DNA of 64,000 nt, taken from assembly GCA_023213395.1 (NCBI GenBank), contig CM041465.1, positions 29,209,741-29,273,740 of the forward strand, read 5' to 3'. The number at the start of each line of letters is the position of its first letter. Positions within the stretch are counted from its first letter, which is position 1. This DNA is from Cycas panzhihuaensis. Lineage: Eukaryota; Cycadophyta. Positions 22,023-33,057 of the stretch are shown piece after piece. The position numbers and the translations under genes are program-made. The notes under the pieces were generated by a model. The model had not been told where the DNA came from. It did no database searches and saw nothing but the letters and a program-made list of their open reading frames with translations.

Positions 22023-23162
22023 TCATGCATAAAACTTTTTAAGGAATTTCCTGTTGACTGCCTTCTCAAATTCTAGGCCTTCCAAGGTAGTGATCCTATA
22101 GGCGCTGTTGTCGAGGCTTTCGAGAATGACAAAGGGACCAACGCATTTAGGCCCAAATTTGGTCAGGCGATCATAGAGGTATTTCAACTTTAGGACATGG
22201 TCCCCAGGGCATAAAGGATGGGCATGAAGATGTTTGTCGTGAGTCCTTTGTAGGTGGGATTTCGAAGCGAGATTCTCTTGATAAGCCATTAAGAGCCTCT
22301 CATCCAGGGCTTCGAGATCTAGGAGGTGAGCTTGGCAGATAGACTCCTCGTTGATAAGACCTCGAAGGGAAACCCATAGAGAGGGGATCTCCACTTCCAC
22401 AGGGAGTACCGCCTCGATTTTGTAGACTAAAGAGAATGGAGTCATTCCAGTAGCCGTACGAATAGAAGTGCGATAAGCCCACATGGCGGAAGGGAGTTGG
22501 AGGTGCCAATTTCTTTGAGATTGCGTGACAGTCTTCTTTAGAATGCTGACAAGGGTTTTGTTGAAGGATTCAACTTGCCCGTTTGCTTGGGGGTAATAAG
22601 GAGATGAGGTCTTATGCGAGATCTTGAATTTCTCGCAAAGCTCATCTATTTCCTTGTTACAAAAAAAGGTTCTATTGTCCGTAATTAGGATGTCTGGAAT
22701 CCTGAAATGGTAAATGATATACTGGTAGACGAAGGTGGTTATCATCTTGCCAGGCGTAGTGGACAGGGGGATTGCCTCTGCCCATTTGGTGAAATACTCG
22801 GTAGCAGTGAAGTTGTATTTATGTTGCGCAGAAGAAGGTGGCGATATAGCACCAATGAGGTCTAAACCCTATTGAGAAAAGGGCCACGGAGATATGATAG
22901 GGTGCAAGGCCTCAGAAGGTACATGAGAGATATTGGCGTGCTCTTGGCATCGCGGACATCTAAGGGCATAGGCGTGGGTGTCCTTTAAAAGGGACGGCCA
23001 GTAATAACCCATGCGGAGGATCCTTTGGGCCATGGATTGGCTCCCAAAGTGCCCCCCACAAATGACATGATGGCATTCATGGAGTATTTGGTCCTCTTCG
23101 TCAGAAGCAACGTAGCGAAGCAGGATCCCATTGAAGGATCTCTTATACAACACTTCGTCCAT
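22023..23162 (-). pseudogene. Gyp-C integrase
   Basis: Minus strand. The HHCC zinc domain is intact at 23090-22930 (ILHECHH, CGGHFG, CPRCQEH, with GYYWPSL between). One TAG follows PWPFSQ. The catalytic core reads FTATEYFTKWAEA (first Asp changed to Glu), ILITDNRTFF (second Asp kept) and QANGQVESFNKTL (Glu kept). An open frame of 240 codons (22745-22023) covers the core and the C-terminal domain (HPLCPGDHVLK, FGPKCVGPFVI) and ends KKFYA. This enzyme inserts the element DNA. It is the best preserved part of Gyp-C pol. Confidence 0.88.
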
Positions 23163-23318
23163 GAGGAAATGTTACCTAGCGGTGGCGCAGATGTGTGACC
23201 TAACTTTGTTGCTGGCTTCAGGGTGATATTCTTGCTAAGTCAAATATCGCACAATGTCGCCATACCACTCACTATCAGTGATCAGATGAGGTGAAGTACC
23301 TTGGACGGTCAGAATAGA

Positions 23319-23891
23319 CTAGTCGGGGAAAGAGTCATCAACAGGAATGCCGCTCGTGTTGGGAATGATAGCATTAGCTAATTGTTCTACCACTATCATT
23401 CCCTTCTTCAACTTCCTATTAATGACTTGCAAGTTGAACTCTTGAAGTAGGACGGCCCAATGACCTGCCCTACCCATCAAGTCCAAACAAGTAAGCAAGT
23501 AACGCAAGGGATCGGATTGAACGATCACCTTCGTAGTATTACCAAGCAAGTAATACCTGAACTTCTTGGTCGCATAGACCAAGGAGAGGCATTCCTTCTC
23601 AACGGGAGGATAGTTTAGCTCAGTAGCCATGACAGTACGGCTAATGAAATAGATTGCCCTCTTGGTTCCTAAATCATCCTCCTGTGCGAGCATTGCGCCC
23701 AGGGATTCATCGGTTGCCGAGGTGTATAAGACGAAGGGCCTATCGAAGCGAGGAGGTGCCAACGTAGGAGTGGAAACGAGAGCTTCCTTGAGTCCTGCGA
23801 AGGCTTGTTGGGTCTTGTCAGACCAAATAAACAGGGCTCCTTTCTTCAATAGGTTGGTAAGGGGTTTGGCATTTATGGTAAAATCTGTCAA
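23319..23891 (-). pseudogene. Gyp-C first RNase H domain (after RT)
   Basis: Minus strand, 190 open codons. LTNLLKKGALFIWSDKTQQA and the RPFVLYTSATDESLGAMLA motif mark the gypsy RT connection and RNase H start; the usual YTDAS is degenerate (YTSATD). AIYFISRTVMATELNYPPVE and KECLSLVYATKKFRYYLLG are typical of Tat-type elements, where this domain is eroded and a second RNase H was gained. It lies in the same frame as the RT, which is separated from it by single stops. Confidence 0.85.
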
Positions 23892-24723
23892 AAAATGCCT
23901 AAGGAAGCTAAGCCTTCCTAGAAATGACTTAATTCGTCATTGGGTTCTAGGAGGCGGCATGTCAAAGGATTGCCTTGACTTTATCTGGATCGATTTGGAT
24001 TCCTTACTGTGACATAAGGAAACCCAAGAGTTTGCCTGAAGTAACAACAAACATGCATTTAAGCAGGTTTAGACTGATGTGATACTTGCGGCATCGTGTG
24101 AAGATGGCCCGTAAGTCAGAGGGATGATGGGCCCTAGTATGCGAAAGACCCATCATGTCATCCATGAAGACCTCCAACGTGTTATTGATGAGGTCGTGGA
24201 AAATGAAATGCATGGCTCTCTGATAGGTAGCCCCTTCATTCTTAAGACCAAAGGGCATTGCCTTGTAGGCAAAGGTACCCCATGGTGTAGTGAAGGCCGT
24301 CTTGTGGCAGTCTTCAAGAGAAATCTAGATTTGGTTATAGCCAGAGAAACCGTCCATTAAGGACATGACTTTGAATCTAACCGTACGGTCAATTATTTGA
24401 TCGATAAAGGGGAGAGGAAAGTTGTCCTTAGGACAAGCATTGTTAATATCACGGAAGTTGACACATATACAAATGGTCTGGTTCTCTTTGGCAATGGGAA
24501 CAATGTTCGATACCCACTTGGGGTAATCGATGGAAGAGATGAGTCCTGCATCTAAAAGCTTCTCAACCTCCATCTTGACGGTGGCTAAAAGTTTGGGATG
24601 GAGAGGACGCTGCTTCTGATGCACAGGGTGAGCGTCAGGAATAGTCATAAGGTTGTGCGTGACGAGGGAGGCATCAATTCCCTTCATGTCGGAGTAGTCC
24701 CACACGAACACATTGCGGAATTC
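23892..24723 (-). pseudogene. Gyp-C reverse transcriptase
   Basis: Minus strand; open pieces 24711-24325 and 24258-24004, interrupted by isolated stops. Motifs in order: KMEVEKLLDAGLISSIDYPK, SNIVPIAKENQ, CVNFRDINNACPKDNFPLP, MSLMDGFSGYNQI, AYKAMPFGLKNEGATYQRAM and the catalytic LEVFMDDMM (FMDD at ~24157-24168). ACPKDxFPLP is characteristic of the Tat/Athila branch of plant gypsy RTs. It copies element RNA into DNA. Confidence 0.9.
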
Positions 24724-25941
24724 CTAGAATAGGAGGGAGTATTCCCTCACTTCATCAGGAGTATATTCTGCCCCTACCTTAATGATCTTGCCTGGAGCAA
24801 AGACTATGTCCTGAGTTGCCCCCATACACATAGCATTCCCCTCCTCGAAATGGAAGGGAGCAAGATCAACAGGAAGAGATGAAACTGGAGAAGGGATCAG
24901 GTCAGCTAGTGTGGACCCAATCGCTAGGACCTTTTGGTGGCCAAGCTTATGGTGACCAGAAGGTAAACTGGGCGTGGAGACTGCTAAGTGTACCAGCAAA
25001 GCCTTGTCGTCCTCGAAGTAGTCCATCCCATGGATGACCTGGCTTTGAATGGACGAGGTGTAGGATGGCATGGGAGTGATAGGACTGGTATGGCCTGTAA
25101 GCTACCCAATATCCCTAAGGGACTCTAAGGGAGAGTCAAGGAGAGATCCCTCATAAAAGACAAGAGGGAAACTCTCAATGCCATCACTTGTGGAAGGTGA
25201 TGGATGGGGAGAACCAAGGATCTGTTAGTCAACACTAGCAATGGTGTGTGACGCGAGAGAATGATCAGGCTCTCTGATAAAAGGAGTCCTAGGTGGGGAC
25301 CTAGAACGAGAAGAGTGCCCCCCACCAGCGTGAAGGAAGGAAATTGGGTGAGGAAGGTCTTCATCCTCACTATGGGACCCGTCATCGCCAAACATAGTGA
25401 GGTATCCATAGCTTCTGATGTCGATGGGGGCAAAGTGAGTCAAATCAGAAGAAGAAGATATGGGATATTCTTCGTGGCAAGAGGGATCGGAGATACCGAT
25501 CGAGCAGGGCGAGGCATGATTAGAAGGGTTTTTACTTCCCTTCGTATGGCCATGGCTCACCTGGGTAGAAGGTCTAGTTTGTTTTACAAGTAGTTGCTCG
25601 CAGGGGATAACTCTCATTTGTCTATTATGGACAAACTTAAGTTGCCCCTAATGGGTGGAATGCACAGCTCCCATTTGGTCAAACCATGGTCGACCTAGAA
25701 GGAGGTTGTAATCAACGTCTACATCAAGGACAATGATGACAGCAAGGACAGTCTTATCCTCGAGGGTGGATCCCAGAACGAATACGGGAAACTCTTGAGT
25801 TCTCGAGACCATGGTATGGTAGGTCCAATCGGAATGGTAACCTTCCATTGTCGAACCGGAATACAACGACAGAAGGGAATAATACAATGGGTCTTCTAAC
25901 AACGGCAGTAGACCTCGTAAGCAATGTGAGAAACGTCGCAT
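24724..25941 (-). pseudogene. Gyp-C protease C-terminus and protease-RT linker
   Basis: Minus strand. The frame 25941-25648 ends DVDYNLLLGRPWFDQMGAVH, the C-terminal signature of gypsy aspartic proteases (YNxLLGRPW). The catalytic DSG part is not found upstream. The linker (25617-25225) is Ser/Pro/His-rich (SEDEDLPHP, SSRSRSPPRTP). The last stretch (25071-24724) reads VGAEYTPDEVREYSLLF then NVFVWDYSDMKGID, the usual lead into Tat-type RT. Several TAG stops interrupt it. Confidence 0.75.
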
Positions 25942-26088
25942 GTAACACCTTTACGAACGTTGTTAGGAGAAAGAGAAAGGGGTATGAAATAGATATGTTG
26001 GGGGCTGCCCAACTGAAAAGCAAGACAAGAAAGCTGCCTAAAAGCAAGAACACCAACGAGAAAGGGAAGCGAGACTAGTTCCCTTACT
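25942..26088 (-). other. Gyp-C leader; position where gag is missing
   Basis: Only about 150 bp separate the PBS from the frame holding the protease end. A gypsy gag would need over 1 kb. No capsid or zinc knuckle is seen, so gag and the protease N-terminus have been lost. Confidence 0.6.
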
Positions 26089-26112
26089 GGTAGTCCCCAG
26101 TGTGGTCACTAG
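26089..26112 (-). promoter_or_regulatory. Primer-binding site of Gyp-C
   Basis: Minus strand, directly after the 5' LTR: TAGTGACCACACTGGGGAC. It recalls the TGGCGACxxxxCTGGGGA sites of Ogre-type elements, with changes. Primer tRNA assignment is uncertain. Confidence 0.5.
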
Positions 26113-28688
26113 CGAAACACTGCCCACGAGGTGGTATCCCTACGTTTAGTAAGAGAATGGGTTACACAAGACTAGGTTGGGCTAAACAGCAAGGACTCAC
26201 CTCGCAGGGCATCCGTGCACCGGAGTGCAGATTTGGGACCTGCAAAGGTGCCCGGTTACTTCCAGGTAGTCACAAGAAGGTGAGGCCTTCCTATCCCTCG
26301 GATGGCCGGGAAGAGAAGGAAAAAGCCTAGCAAGTTGCATTTTCTCAAGGAGGTGAGAAGACAACATGAGAGTGAGGTGCACATGTAACGTGGTGTCTAG
26401 GTGCAGGCTAGTCAAGAGAGCTAGGTGTAAGTAATTCTAGCTCGAAAGGAACTATCTAAGTGTAATAGATTAACCACTAAATAAAAGATATGTAAAGAAG
26501 AAAATGTATATTCTTTTTCTCTTTTCAGTTTCCTATGTGTTTCTTACTATGCAAGCATGTGCACAAAGAACAACACTATAAAGAGAATACGTAAGGATAA
26601 GAAAAATACCTGGACCAGTGTCTGAACGGAGCACTATACGTTTCTTCGCTTCCTACTCCACTTGTTGCACATGCGAAACTAGTCAGTGATGGATGCCGTG
26701 AATGACCAAAGAGGGGCTAGCTTACCTCCCTGATGTATACAAAAAGTGAACAGCAAATGACAGAAAATAACGAAAAGTAATAAGTATGGAACTAATCTGC
26801 AAATGGGTTTGTTTAATACATAACTCCACAAATGCGAGATCCTATCAATCAAATAAGTAGGTTTCACCCTCTCAAAAGAGGGGCCACAAAATAGATCTAG
26901 TATATATATATCTAAACTTAGGAGAAATAGAATCAAACTAAGTTAAACATGTGCATATTATTTATTGAAACAACTTCCAACAAGAATTCTGCAAACAGTC
27001 ACCGCAAATGACGCCCAAAATAAGAGTATAGCCTTAGAATGGCTAACTCACCCACAAAAGTCTCCATTTAGCCTCGGGAAAGGAAAACGAACTTGCAGGA
27101 ATAACATGGGGCAGCAAATAATGAGAAGGAGAAAGTGAAGGGAAAGTAGGCAAGCGCATCCAAAGGACGAAGTGCTACGGGCAGCAAATCATCTGAGTGA
27201 ATGGGTTACGAGTTGTAAGCTAAAGAAGAGTGGTTTTGGGGCTTATGAGGTGCCTAAAACTAGCGAATAAGGGGTTGGAACCAGTGTGGTAAGGGGCTGC
27301 CAACGCTGGTTCAAATTTGGGAGTAGGTTCCTAAGTCTCTGGCCAAGCTTTAAGAGAGGCAATAGGTGCAGAGGGAAAGGAAAAAGGGTTTGGACCCTTG
27401 GAGAGAAGGTCTGCAAGGGGGACTGGCCCCGCTTTTCTCCCTCAAATTTCCTTTATGTAACCCCCTCTGCACAACCACCTTAAGGTAGGCTTGCAAGACC
27501 GTAAGGGGAAGCTCTACAATCCTCAAATCTCAAGATCTAGTAACAAACTAAGTAGGGGATCAAGAAAGTAAATACAACAAGTATTTATTCATAAAAACCT
27601 GTAAAATAGGAGGCATAAATCACAAAGTAAATAAGTAGAGTACCTTGTAGGGAGGAGAAGAAGTATGTATCTACTGGAAAACAGCAGGAAAAACTAGCAC
27701 TTAGCAAGGTTTGATGGTAGGTTTTGAAGAGGAGACCAATGTATGAGAAATCCTATGAGTTGGGGCCCTTTGAAGCTTGTCCTTTGGAAGACCTTGAAAA
27801 GTATCCTTCTTGGAACTTTGTAGACCTACAAAAAGATGTTGAGCTTTTTGTTCCTGAGTATGAGAGACAACAATGGTCTCTGGTAAAGAGCAGCAGCTGA
27901 GAGTCTTGGTTCTGTAGTAGTTTTCTGTGGAAGATTTTGTAGAGTTGCATGTAAAAATGAGCTAAGAAGATTTGAAAATGAAGGAGTTTCTTGGTTTTAT
28001 GCCCTACTCACTGCAAGTGAACATTGGGGATCTCAGGGCAGTTCAAATGCGCAGGTGCCATGCAGCAGTTCCATAAAAAAAGTGGGAACTGTCGCGTGAT
28101 TTTTAAAAACTTTTTCAAACAGTCGTACCGCGGTAAACTTCGCGGTACCACGACAAAGATCGCGGTACTACTAAGTTTACAGTAGTACGAGCCTGGGAAC
28201 AAAATTAAGGCTAAAACAAGGGTTTGGAGCTAGATGAGGAGCAAATCAAGGCTGGAAACAGTTAGGGGGAGTACCCAGGTGATGGACAAATGGCCAGGAA
28301 AGTGAACTAGGTCTCAAACAAGGATTCAATTAGACTTGGAAGAGACTGCAACATGAATAGGGTGTCGTAAAAAGGGCGAACACGACTGGTTGAGGCATCC
28401 CGAGGGGCCGTGGAGACAAAGTGGGTGGTTGTGCGCCATATGGGGTGTAGCATTAGCTGAAGAATGCCCCCACTATGAGTTGTCATAGGCTGAAAGGTGT
28501 GCGGTAAGCACATACAAAGTGATCAAGCAAGAAGACAATACAAACATACAGATATCAGGCAAGCATGCGTCAGGTAGTCTACACTAAAACAATCTCACTC
28601 AAATAGGAGTGAAGCGAGAAGCGGAAACATATACATGAGCTTACCTGAGTCGATGCATCTCAAGTCCATTCCCGATAGTCGGGAAACA
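26113..28688 (-). repeat. 5' LTR of Gyp-C (2576 bp)
   Basis: Begins CGAAACACTGCCC (first T changed to C) and ends GGGAAACA, followed by GAAGG at 28689. TATATATATATC at ~26902-26913 is the candidate TATA on the minus strand. A palindrome-rich stretch at ~28118-28190 (CCGCGGTAAACTTCGCGG, GTACTACTAAGTTTAC) resembles the hairpins of the antisense gene. The left copy is more decayed there. Confidence 0.88.
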
Positions 28689-29794
28689 GAAGGCCTTATA
28701 TGGATTAAGATAAGCTCCTCGAGCTTGGTATGCCAAGCTGGACAAACATCTTTGTTAAAATAGCTTTCATCGGTGTAGCTCAGATTTAATCCTATATATA
28801 AAGGAAAAGAATTGGCTAATCATAATAATTACTATATATGTAGATGATATGGTTCTTATAGGGAGTGATAATGAATCAATCTTAAGTATAATGAGTTAAT
28901 TTGAGAAGGAATTTGAGATCACTAATTTAGGATATTTGAGTTACTATTTAGGCATAGAGGTTGACCAAAGCAAAGATTCAATTATACTATGCTAAAATAA
29001 GTATATCAAAGACTTACTAACTAAAATTTAAATGAAAAGTTATAACTAGTGTGCAACTCGCATAGAAATAAATTGTAATCTAGTCCCTAATGAAAGAGAA
29101 TCTCAAGTCAATGTGACTTTGAATAGACAATTGATTGGTAGCCTAATTTACCTCACTATAACCGGACTTGACATCTCACATTTTATGGGATTAGTTTCAA
29201 GATACATGTAAGATCCAAAAGTGAGACACTAGAAAGTAGCCAAAAGGATACTCAGGTATCTAGAAGGAATAATTGATATGAAACTTGTTTATCCAAAAGG
29301 AAAATCAGCCTAACTATCAAGGATCTATGAATTAGATTGGGTAGGTGATAAAGAGAAAAGGAGGTATACAAGTAGATACTACTTCTTTCTAGGACCTACT
29401 ACCATTTCTTCGAGTAGTAAAAGATAACCAATAGTTTCACTCTCCTCAACCAAAGTTGAATATAAATCAATAGTCAATGCAACAAGTGAAGCACTCTAGT
29501 TGACATAACTTCTAATGGATTTAGACTAATAATAACATAATCTAATAGTACTAGATTATGACAATCTAAGTTCAATAAAATTAACCAAGAATTCTATTCT
29601 TCATGTATGAATAAAGCACATAGAGGTACATCATCATTTTATATGAGAGAAAGTGTAAAATAAAGAAATCAACTTGGCATATTATCTCATAATAAAATAA
29701 GTTATAAACATTCTAATAAAACCTTTTGGCAAAGACAAATTTTAGATTCTTAGAGATAGAATAAGATTAAAAAGGATAAAATATTAAGAGAGGG
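28689..29794 (+). pseudogene. Cop-B reverse transcriptase (C-terminal) and RNase H
   Basis: Continues the RT cut at 14699: KALYGLR, APRAWYAKLDKHL, then IYVDDMVLIGSDNE with an intact YVDD at about 28833-28850, FEITNLGYLSYYLGIEVDQ, and later LIGSLIYLTITGLDISHFMG. RNase H follows: AKRILRYLEGIIDMKLVYPK, VSLSSTKVEYKSIVNATSEA and HIEVHHHFI. Stops (mostly TAG/TAA) occur about every 30-60 codons. The gene ends shortly before the purine tract AAGAGAGGG at 29786-29794. Confidence 0.85.
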
Positions 29795-29818
29795 TGTTGG
29801 AGTATAATGTTTTATCCT
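29773..29818 (+). other. Inverted repeat bracketing the Cop-B purine tract/3' LTR junction
   Basis: AGGATAAAATATTA (29773-29786) and TAATGTTTTATCCT (29805-29818) pair over 14 bp with one mismatch that is a U-G wobble in RNA. The purine tract and LTR start (TGTTGG) lie in the loop. Confidence 0.7.
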
Positions 29819-30010
29819 AGGATATTTAAGGGATAATGTTATGAGACCCTTATTGTATAACTCCCAATGGAGGATTAAACACTTGGATACTATGTGTCAT
29901 TTATAGAAGTTTTAGTTATAATATGTTATGTATATTTAAGGGAGAAATTTTTTTATCAATAACACAAAATAATAACTCATTTTTTATAATTTTAATCTAA
30001 GATTTTAATA
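29795..30010 (+). repeat. 3' LTR of Cop-B
   Basis: TGTTGGAGTATAATGTTTTA ... GATTTTAATA, 216 bp, mate of 10852-11067; followed by GGTTT. Confidence 0.85.
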
Positions 30011-30015
30011 GGTTT

Positions 30016-30460
30016 TTAATTATGATAGATTCCCCCTTATCAAGGTGATTGTTGTGTGCCATGGAACATGATCCTTGGGGTGGCATAGTGGGGAGGGGAA
30101 CACTATCAAGTTTGTATAAACTATTATCTTCATATCTTATTGCAATAATCTATCTAGTAGTATGGTATGTGATTGTACAAATTCCTTAACTAAGAAGAAC
30201 ATCCATGTTTTGCTTCTCAATTTGGCTGATAGAGAGAAAGTTCATCTTCATGCCTAAAACTAGGAAAATATTGTTTATGTGCTACCAACTTTTACAGTCC
30301 TTTAAAGCAACAAGAGATCTTCTAACTTTCATCATATCATAAGTGAGATTATCTCTAAATGTGATGGTTTGAGCTCTAATTAGGTAAGTCTCATCTAACA
30401 AATCTTCAGTGTCAATCATGTGACATGTGGCACTATAATCTGGTAATCAAGAATTATCAT
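30016..30460 (-). pseudogene. Cop-A protease and start of pre-integrase region
   Basis: Minus strand, continuing the gene broken at 10851. SWLPDYSATCHM near 30420-30450 corresponds to WLxDSGATxHM (Ser changed to Tyr, Gly to Ser, Asp kept). MKMNFLSISQIEKQNMDVLL near 30200-30260 is the copia LLSISQLxxxGxxV motif. Stops and frameshifts are present. Its downstream half is at 10846-10650. Confidence 0.7.
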
Positions 30461-30879
30461 CATGTTAAGATGAGAAATCTACAAAAAATAAGTTTTGAGG
30501 GGAGGATTGAGAGTTATCCATATTGCCTCCTTATTATATATTTTGGTTATTCCTTGAGTTTCTTAGTAGGAACATTTTCCTATTTGGTTGGAATTAGTTC
30601 TAATTTTGCCTTTGATTCTAATTCTATTAGTAGTATTACCCTAGTTGTTAAAAAGTTAGTCCTCCTTATAGAAAGCTAGGCCCTCTTTATTAAAAGTAAG
30701 GGCCACCTTGTTAAAATCTAGAACCCTCTTATTGAAAGCTAGTACCCTCTTATTAAAAGTTAGGCCTACATGATTGTACCCCTTAGTTCTGAAGCATCTG
30801 GAAATTAACTTATCTTCTATTATAATCAATAATAAGGTGTCTATTTTTCTCATAATATATGTCAGTGACATTTTATCTA

Positions 30880-31750
30880 TGTTGTTAATTCCTTGGTAGG
30901 TGGGATTGTTGTTGTTATTATAGTTGTTGAGGCTATTGAGGCTATTAAGAGGAAGTGCTAATCTATTAAGACTGTGGTTTCTGATATGTTAGCTATTGAC
31001 TTAACTGTTGTGAGATGTTCAATGAGTTAAATAATTGAGCAAAGGTTTGAAGATGACTTAACTGCTGATTTGGCCATTGAAGTGACTTGTTCCCTCCTAA
31101 ATTCTTAGTTACAAATATAAGAGTTGAGTCAAAGGTAGATGCCACTCCTTAGTAATTAAAAATATTCTCCTCTCTAAGTAAAAGTTCCTAAAAGTGTTGA
31201 AGTCTATTTTTCCAAATGTATCATAGAGTCTAGATACAAAGTTATTATATTCTATGGGAAGAATGTTGAGGATGCTTGATACAAGATCATGATCAAAGGG
31301 AGGTTTACCTAAGATGATAAGTTAATTTCTTATTATTTTAACTTCTTTTAGGTGGACTATAATAATTCCAACAAACGGTATACTAAATAGGCATGCTTTT
31401 AAAGTTAAAGACCTAGAATTATCCTTCCTCTCATAAATTATATAAATAATGTTCCATGCTTCATACGAGATTTAGGTTGTTTTAATATTTTGATCCACTT
31501 AGTCTTCTATAACCAAGTGGAGGAATGATAGGGCTATATTAACCTTAGCTTTGAAATTAGCTAAGGTAATTGGATTAAGTGGGATTTTCATGGTGATATC
31601 ATTTGGATCCTTAGTAGGTTTAAGTATGGGTATGCCACCATTGATATAAGCCTAATAATCATTCATGATGAGGAGATTTCTAACCTATTTATTCTATGCT
31701 AAAAAGTTATTTGTACCACTAAATTTAATGGTGTTAGATAAGAGCATTTA
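30880..31750 (-). pseudogene. Cop-A gag
   Basis: Minus strand. TIKFSGTNNFLA near 31740-31700 matches the KLxGTNYxxW start of copia gag; MKIPLNPITLANFKAKVNIA and YEAWNIIYIIYERK follow, and later LGKPPFDHDLVSSILNIL and IEYNNFVSRLYD (the SLPxxYDxFV block). Many stops. The downstream zinc knuckle cannot be recognised. Confidence 0.6.
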
Positions 31751-31759
31751 GGTTACTAT

Positions 31760-32320
31760 TTTAATGTGTCTTTTAAACTAACATTTACTATCTTTTTGTG
31801 TCTTTTTATATCATTTTTGTATCCTATCTAAATAGTGAGTCTACTAAACTAGAATACTAAATTTAGAGGTCTCCAAGAAGTCCTTAATTACTACTCTATA
31901 TAATGGTTCCTACAAATAAGTAATAAATTAGGGACCCTATACATAAGTACATGAGCTTTAAGATTTTTACACCTTAGTACTTGGGCTACTAAGAAGGTTA
32001 AAGACCCTCCTAACTTGTTGGTCTACTTGTGCTAGACTTATATCTAGTGATAGATCTAGCTAAGAACTACTAACTAAGGCACTCACCTCTTCTAGGTCTA
32101 GCCTAGTCTCCAAACTCTAATGGTAGGATTTGCACCTCATCCTGTAACTTAATACACCTTATAACCAATAGTCTTTTCTAATATCTGTAGAATTTGAGAA
32201 GATCTAATGATATGTGTAGAGTGGTAACTTTAGGGGTCCTGACCATTCCCCTTGTAAGGCTAGTAAAATTTTGTTTGTAGATTAGGGATTATCTTATTAA
32301 TCTTTCAAGTTGAAAGAGAA
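31760..32320 (-). other. Part of Cop-A leader; no gene seen
   Basis: AT-rich, stops in all frames. It lies between Cop-A gag and the presumed left end of Cop-E. The remaining leader would be 57867-59888. Confidence 0.35.
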
Positions 32321-32607
32321 TGTTAATGTGATCTTACTTAAAATAAGGGTTTTTTTTAATAAATAAAAAAAAAAACTAAAAGAAAATACAAAAATTCAAA
32401 GGGATTGTTGTTGATCTAATTTAAAGAAGTAGAAGGCTGATGAGTAGAATTAAACTAATTCTTATTAAGGAGATGATCTCTTAAACATACGAGGAGACTT
32501 ATAACCATTATGACAAGTTTTGAAACTAACCTTTTAAAGACATGACACATGTCATATTTACATATGTGAATTACATAATTAAGGGTTTACTAATAACCCT
32601 TTATAAT
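32321..32607 (-). repeat. Cop-E 3' LTR, distal part
   Basis: Separated from its first 26-31 bases (40479-40509) by Cop-D; both sides share the ATAAT target of Cop-D. On the minus strand it contains AAAGGGTTATTAGTAAACCC and a T-rich run. The far boundary is uncertain. Confidence 0.45.
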
Positions 32608-33035
32608 TGTAGGAAATATATATTGCAGCAGAACAGTGCAGAACATAGAATAGAATCACATAAATCAATATTGCATCAATATATTAATGTATCATAATCA
32701 CAATAGCATAAACCATGAAAGCATTATTGTTCAATCCATTATAGTAGAAAAGAGTAATATAAATTTTCCAAATGAGGGCAGTGTCTAAAGATACCAGAGT
32801 TGCACACCTCTCAATATTTGTAATTTGGGGGAGGAGGGAAACTCCTCAACCCCTGAATTTAAAATAATAATAAAATAATGTTAACTTAACTCAAATGAAA
32901 CTAAATTAACTCTAAGTTAAACTTATCATAACTTACCTTGACATGTTGAGCATCACATGTCTAAATTGAAGGTTGATGAGGTGTATAATCCTGATTGGAA
33001 AGATGGGAGTGGAGTGATAACGATTAACTCCAACA
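32608..33035 (-). repeat. Cop-D LTR 1 (3' LTR)
   Basis: TGTAGGAAATATATATTGCA ... ATTAACTCCAACA; similar over its length to 40056-40478 and 34406-34809. It is followed by the purine tract region (CTCCCCC, minus GGGGGAG). Confidence 0.88.
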
Positions 33036-33057
33036 TTCTCCCCCTTAATGTCATCAC
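33014..33057 (-). other. Inverted repeat bracketing the Cop-D purine tract
   Basis: GTGATAACGATTAA (33014-33027) and TTAATGTCATCAC (33045-33057) pair with a one-base bulge and one mismatch; in LTR 3 the arm reads GTGATGACGATTAA, which pairs fully apart from the bulge. Same position as in Cop-B/E/F/J, other sequence. Confidence 0.65.

Larger units (their letters stand above)
14700..28688 (-). mobile_element. Gyp-C: Tat/Ogre-like Ty3/gypsy element with antisense gene, no gag
   Basis: Two LTRs of 2576 bp each and a perfect target duplication GAAGG (14695-14699, 28689-28693). On the minus strand the order is 5' LTR, PBS, protease end, RT, RNase H, integrase, a 179-bp tandem repeat, an antisense gene (+ strand), a second RNase H, purine tract, 3' LTR. 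Gag and most of protease are missing. Its GC content is visibly higher than the flanking copia DNA. It interrupts Cop-B RT. The long LTRs, PBS and antisense ORF point to the Tat lineage; the exact clade is inference. Confidence 0.88.
10852..30010 (+). mobile_element. Cop-B: Ty1/copia element nested in Cop-A
   Basis: Two 216-bp LTRs (10852-11067, 29795-30010), flanks GGTCT (10847-10851) and GGTTT (30011-30015) as a target duplication with one change. + strand order is PBS, gag, protease, integrase, RT, RNase H, purine tract. It interrupts the Cop-A pre-integrase region and is itself interrupted by Gyp-C at 14699. Confidence 0.85.
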
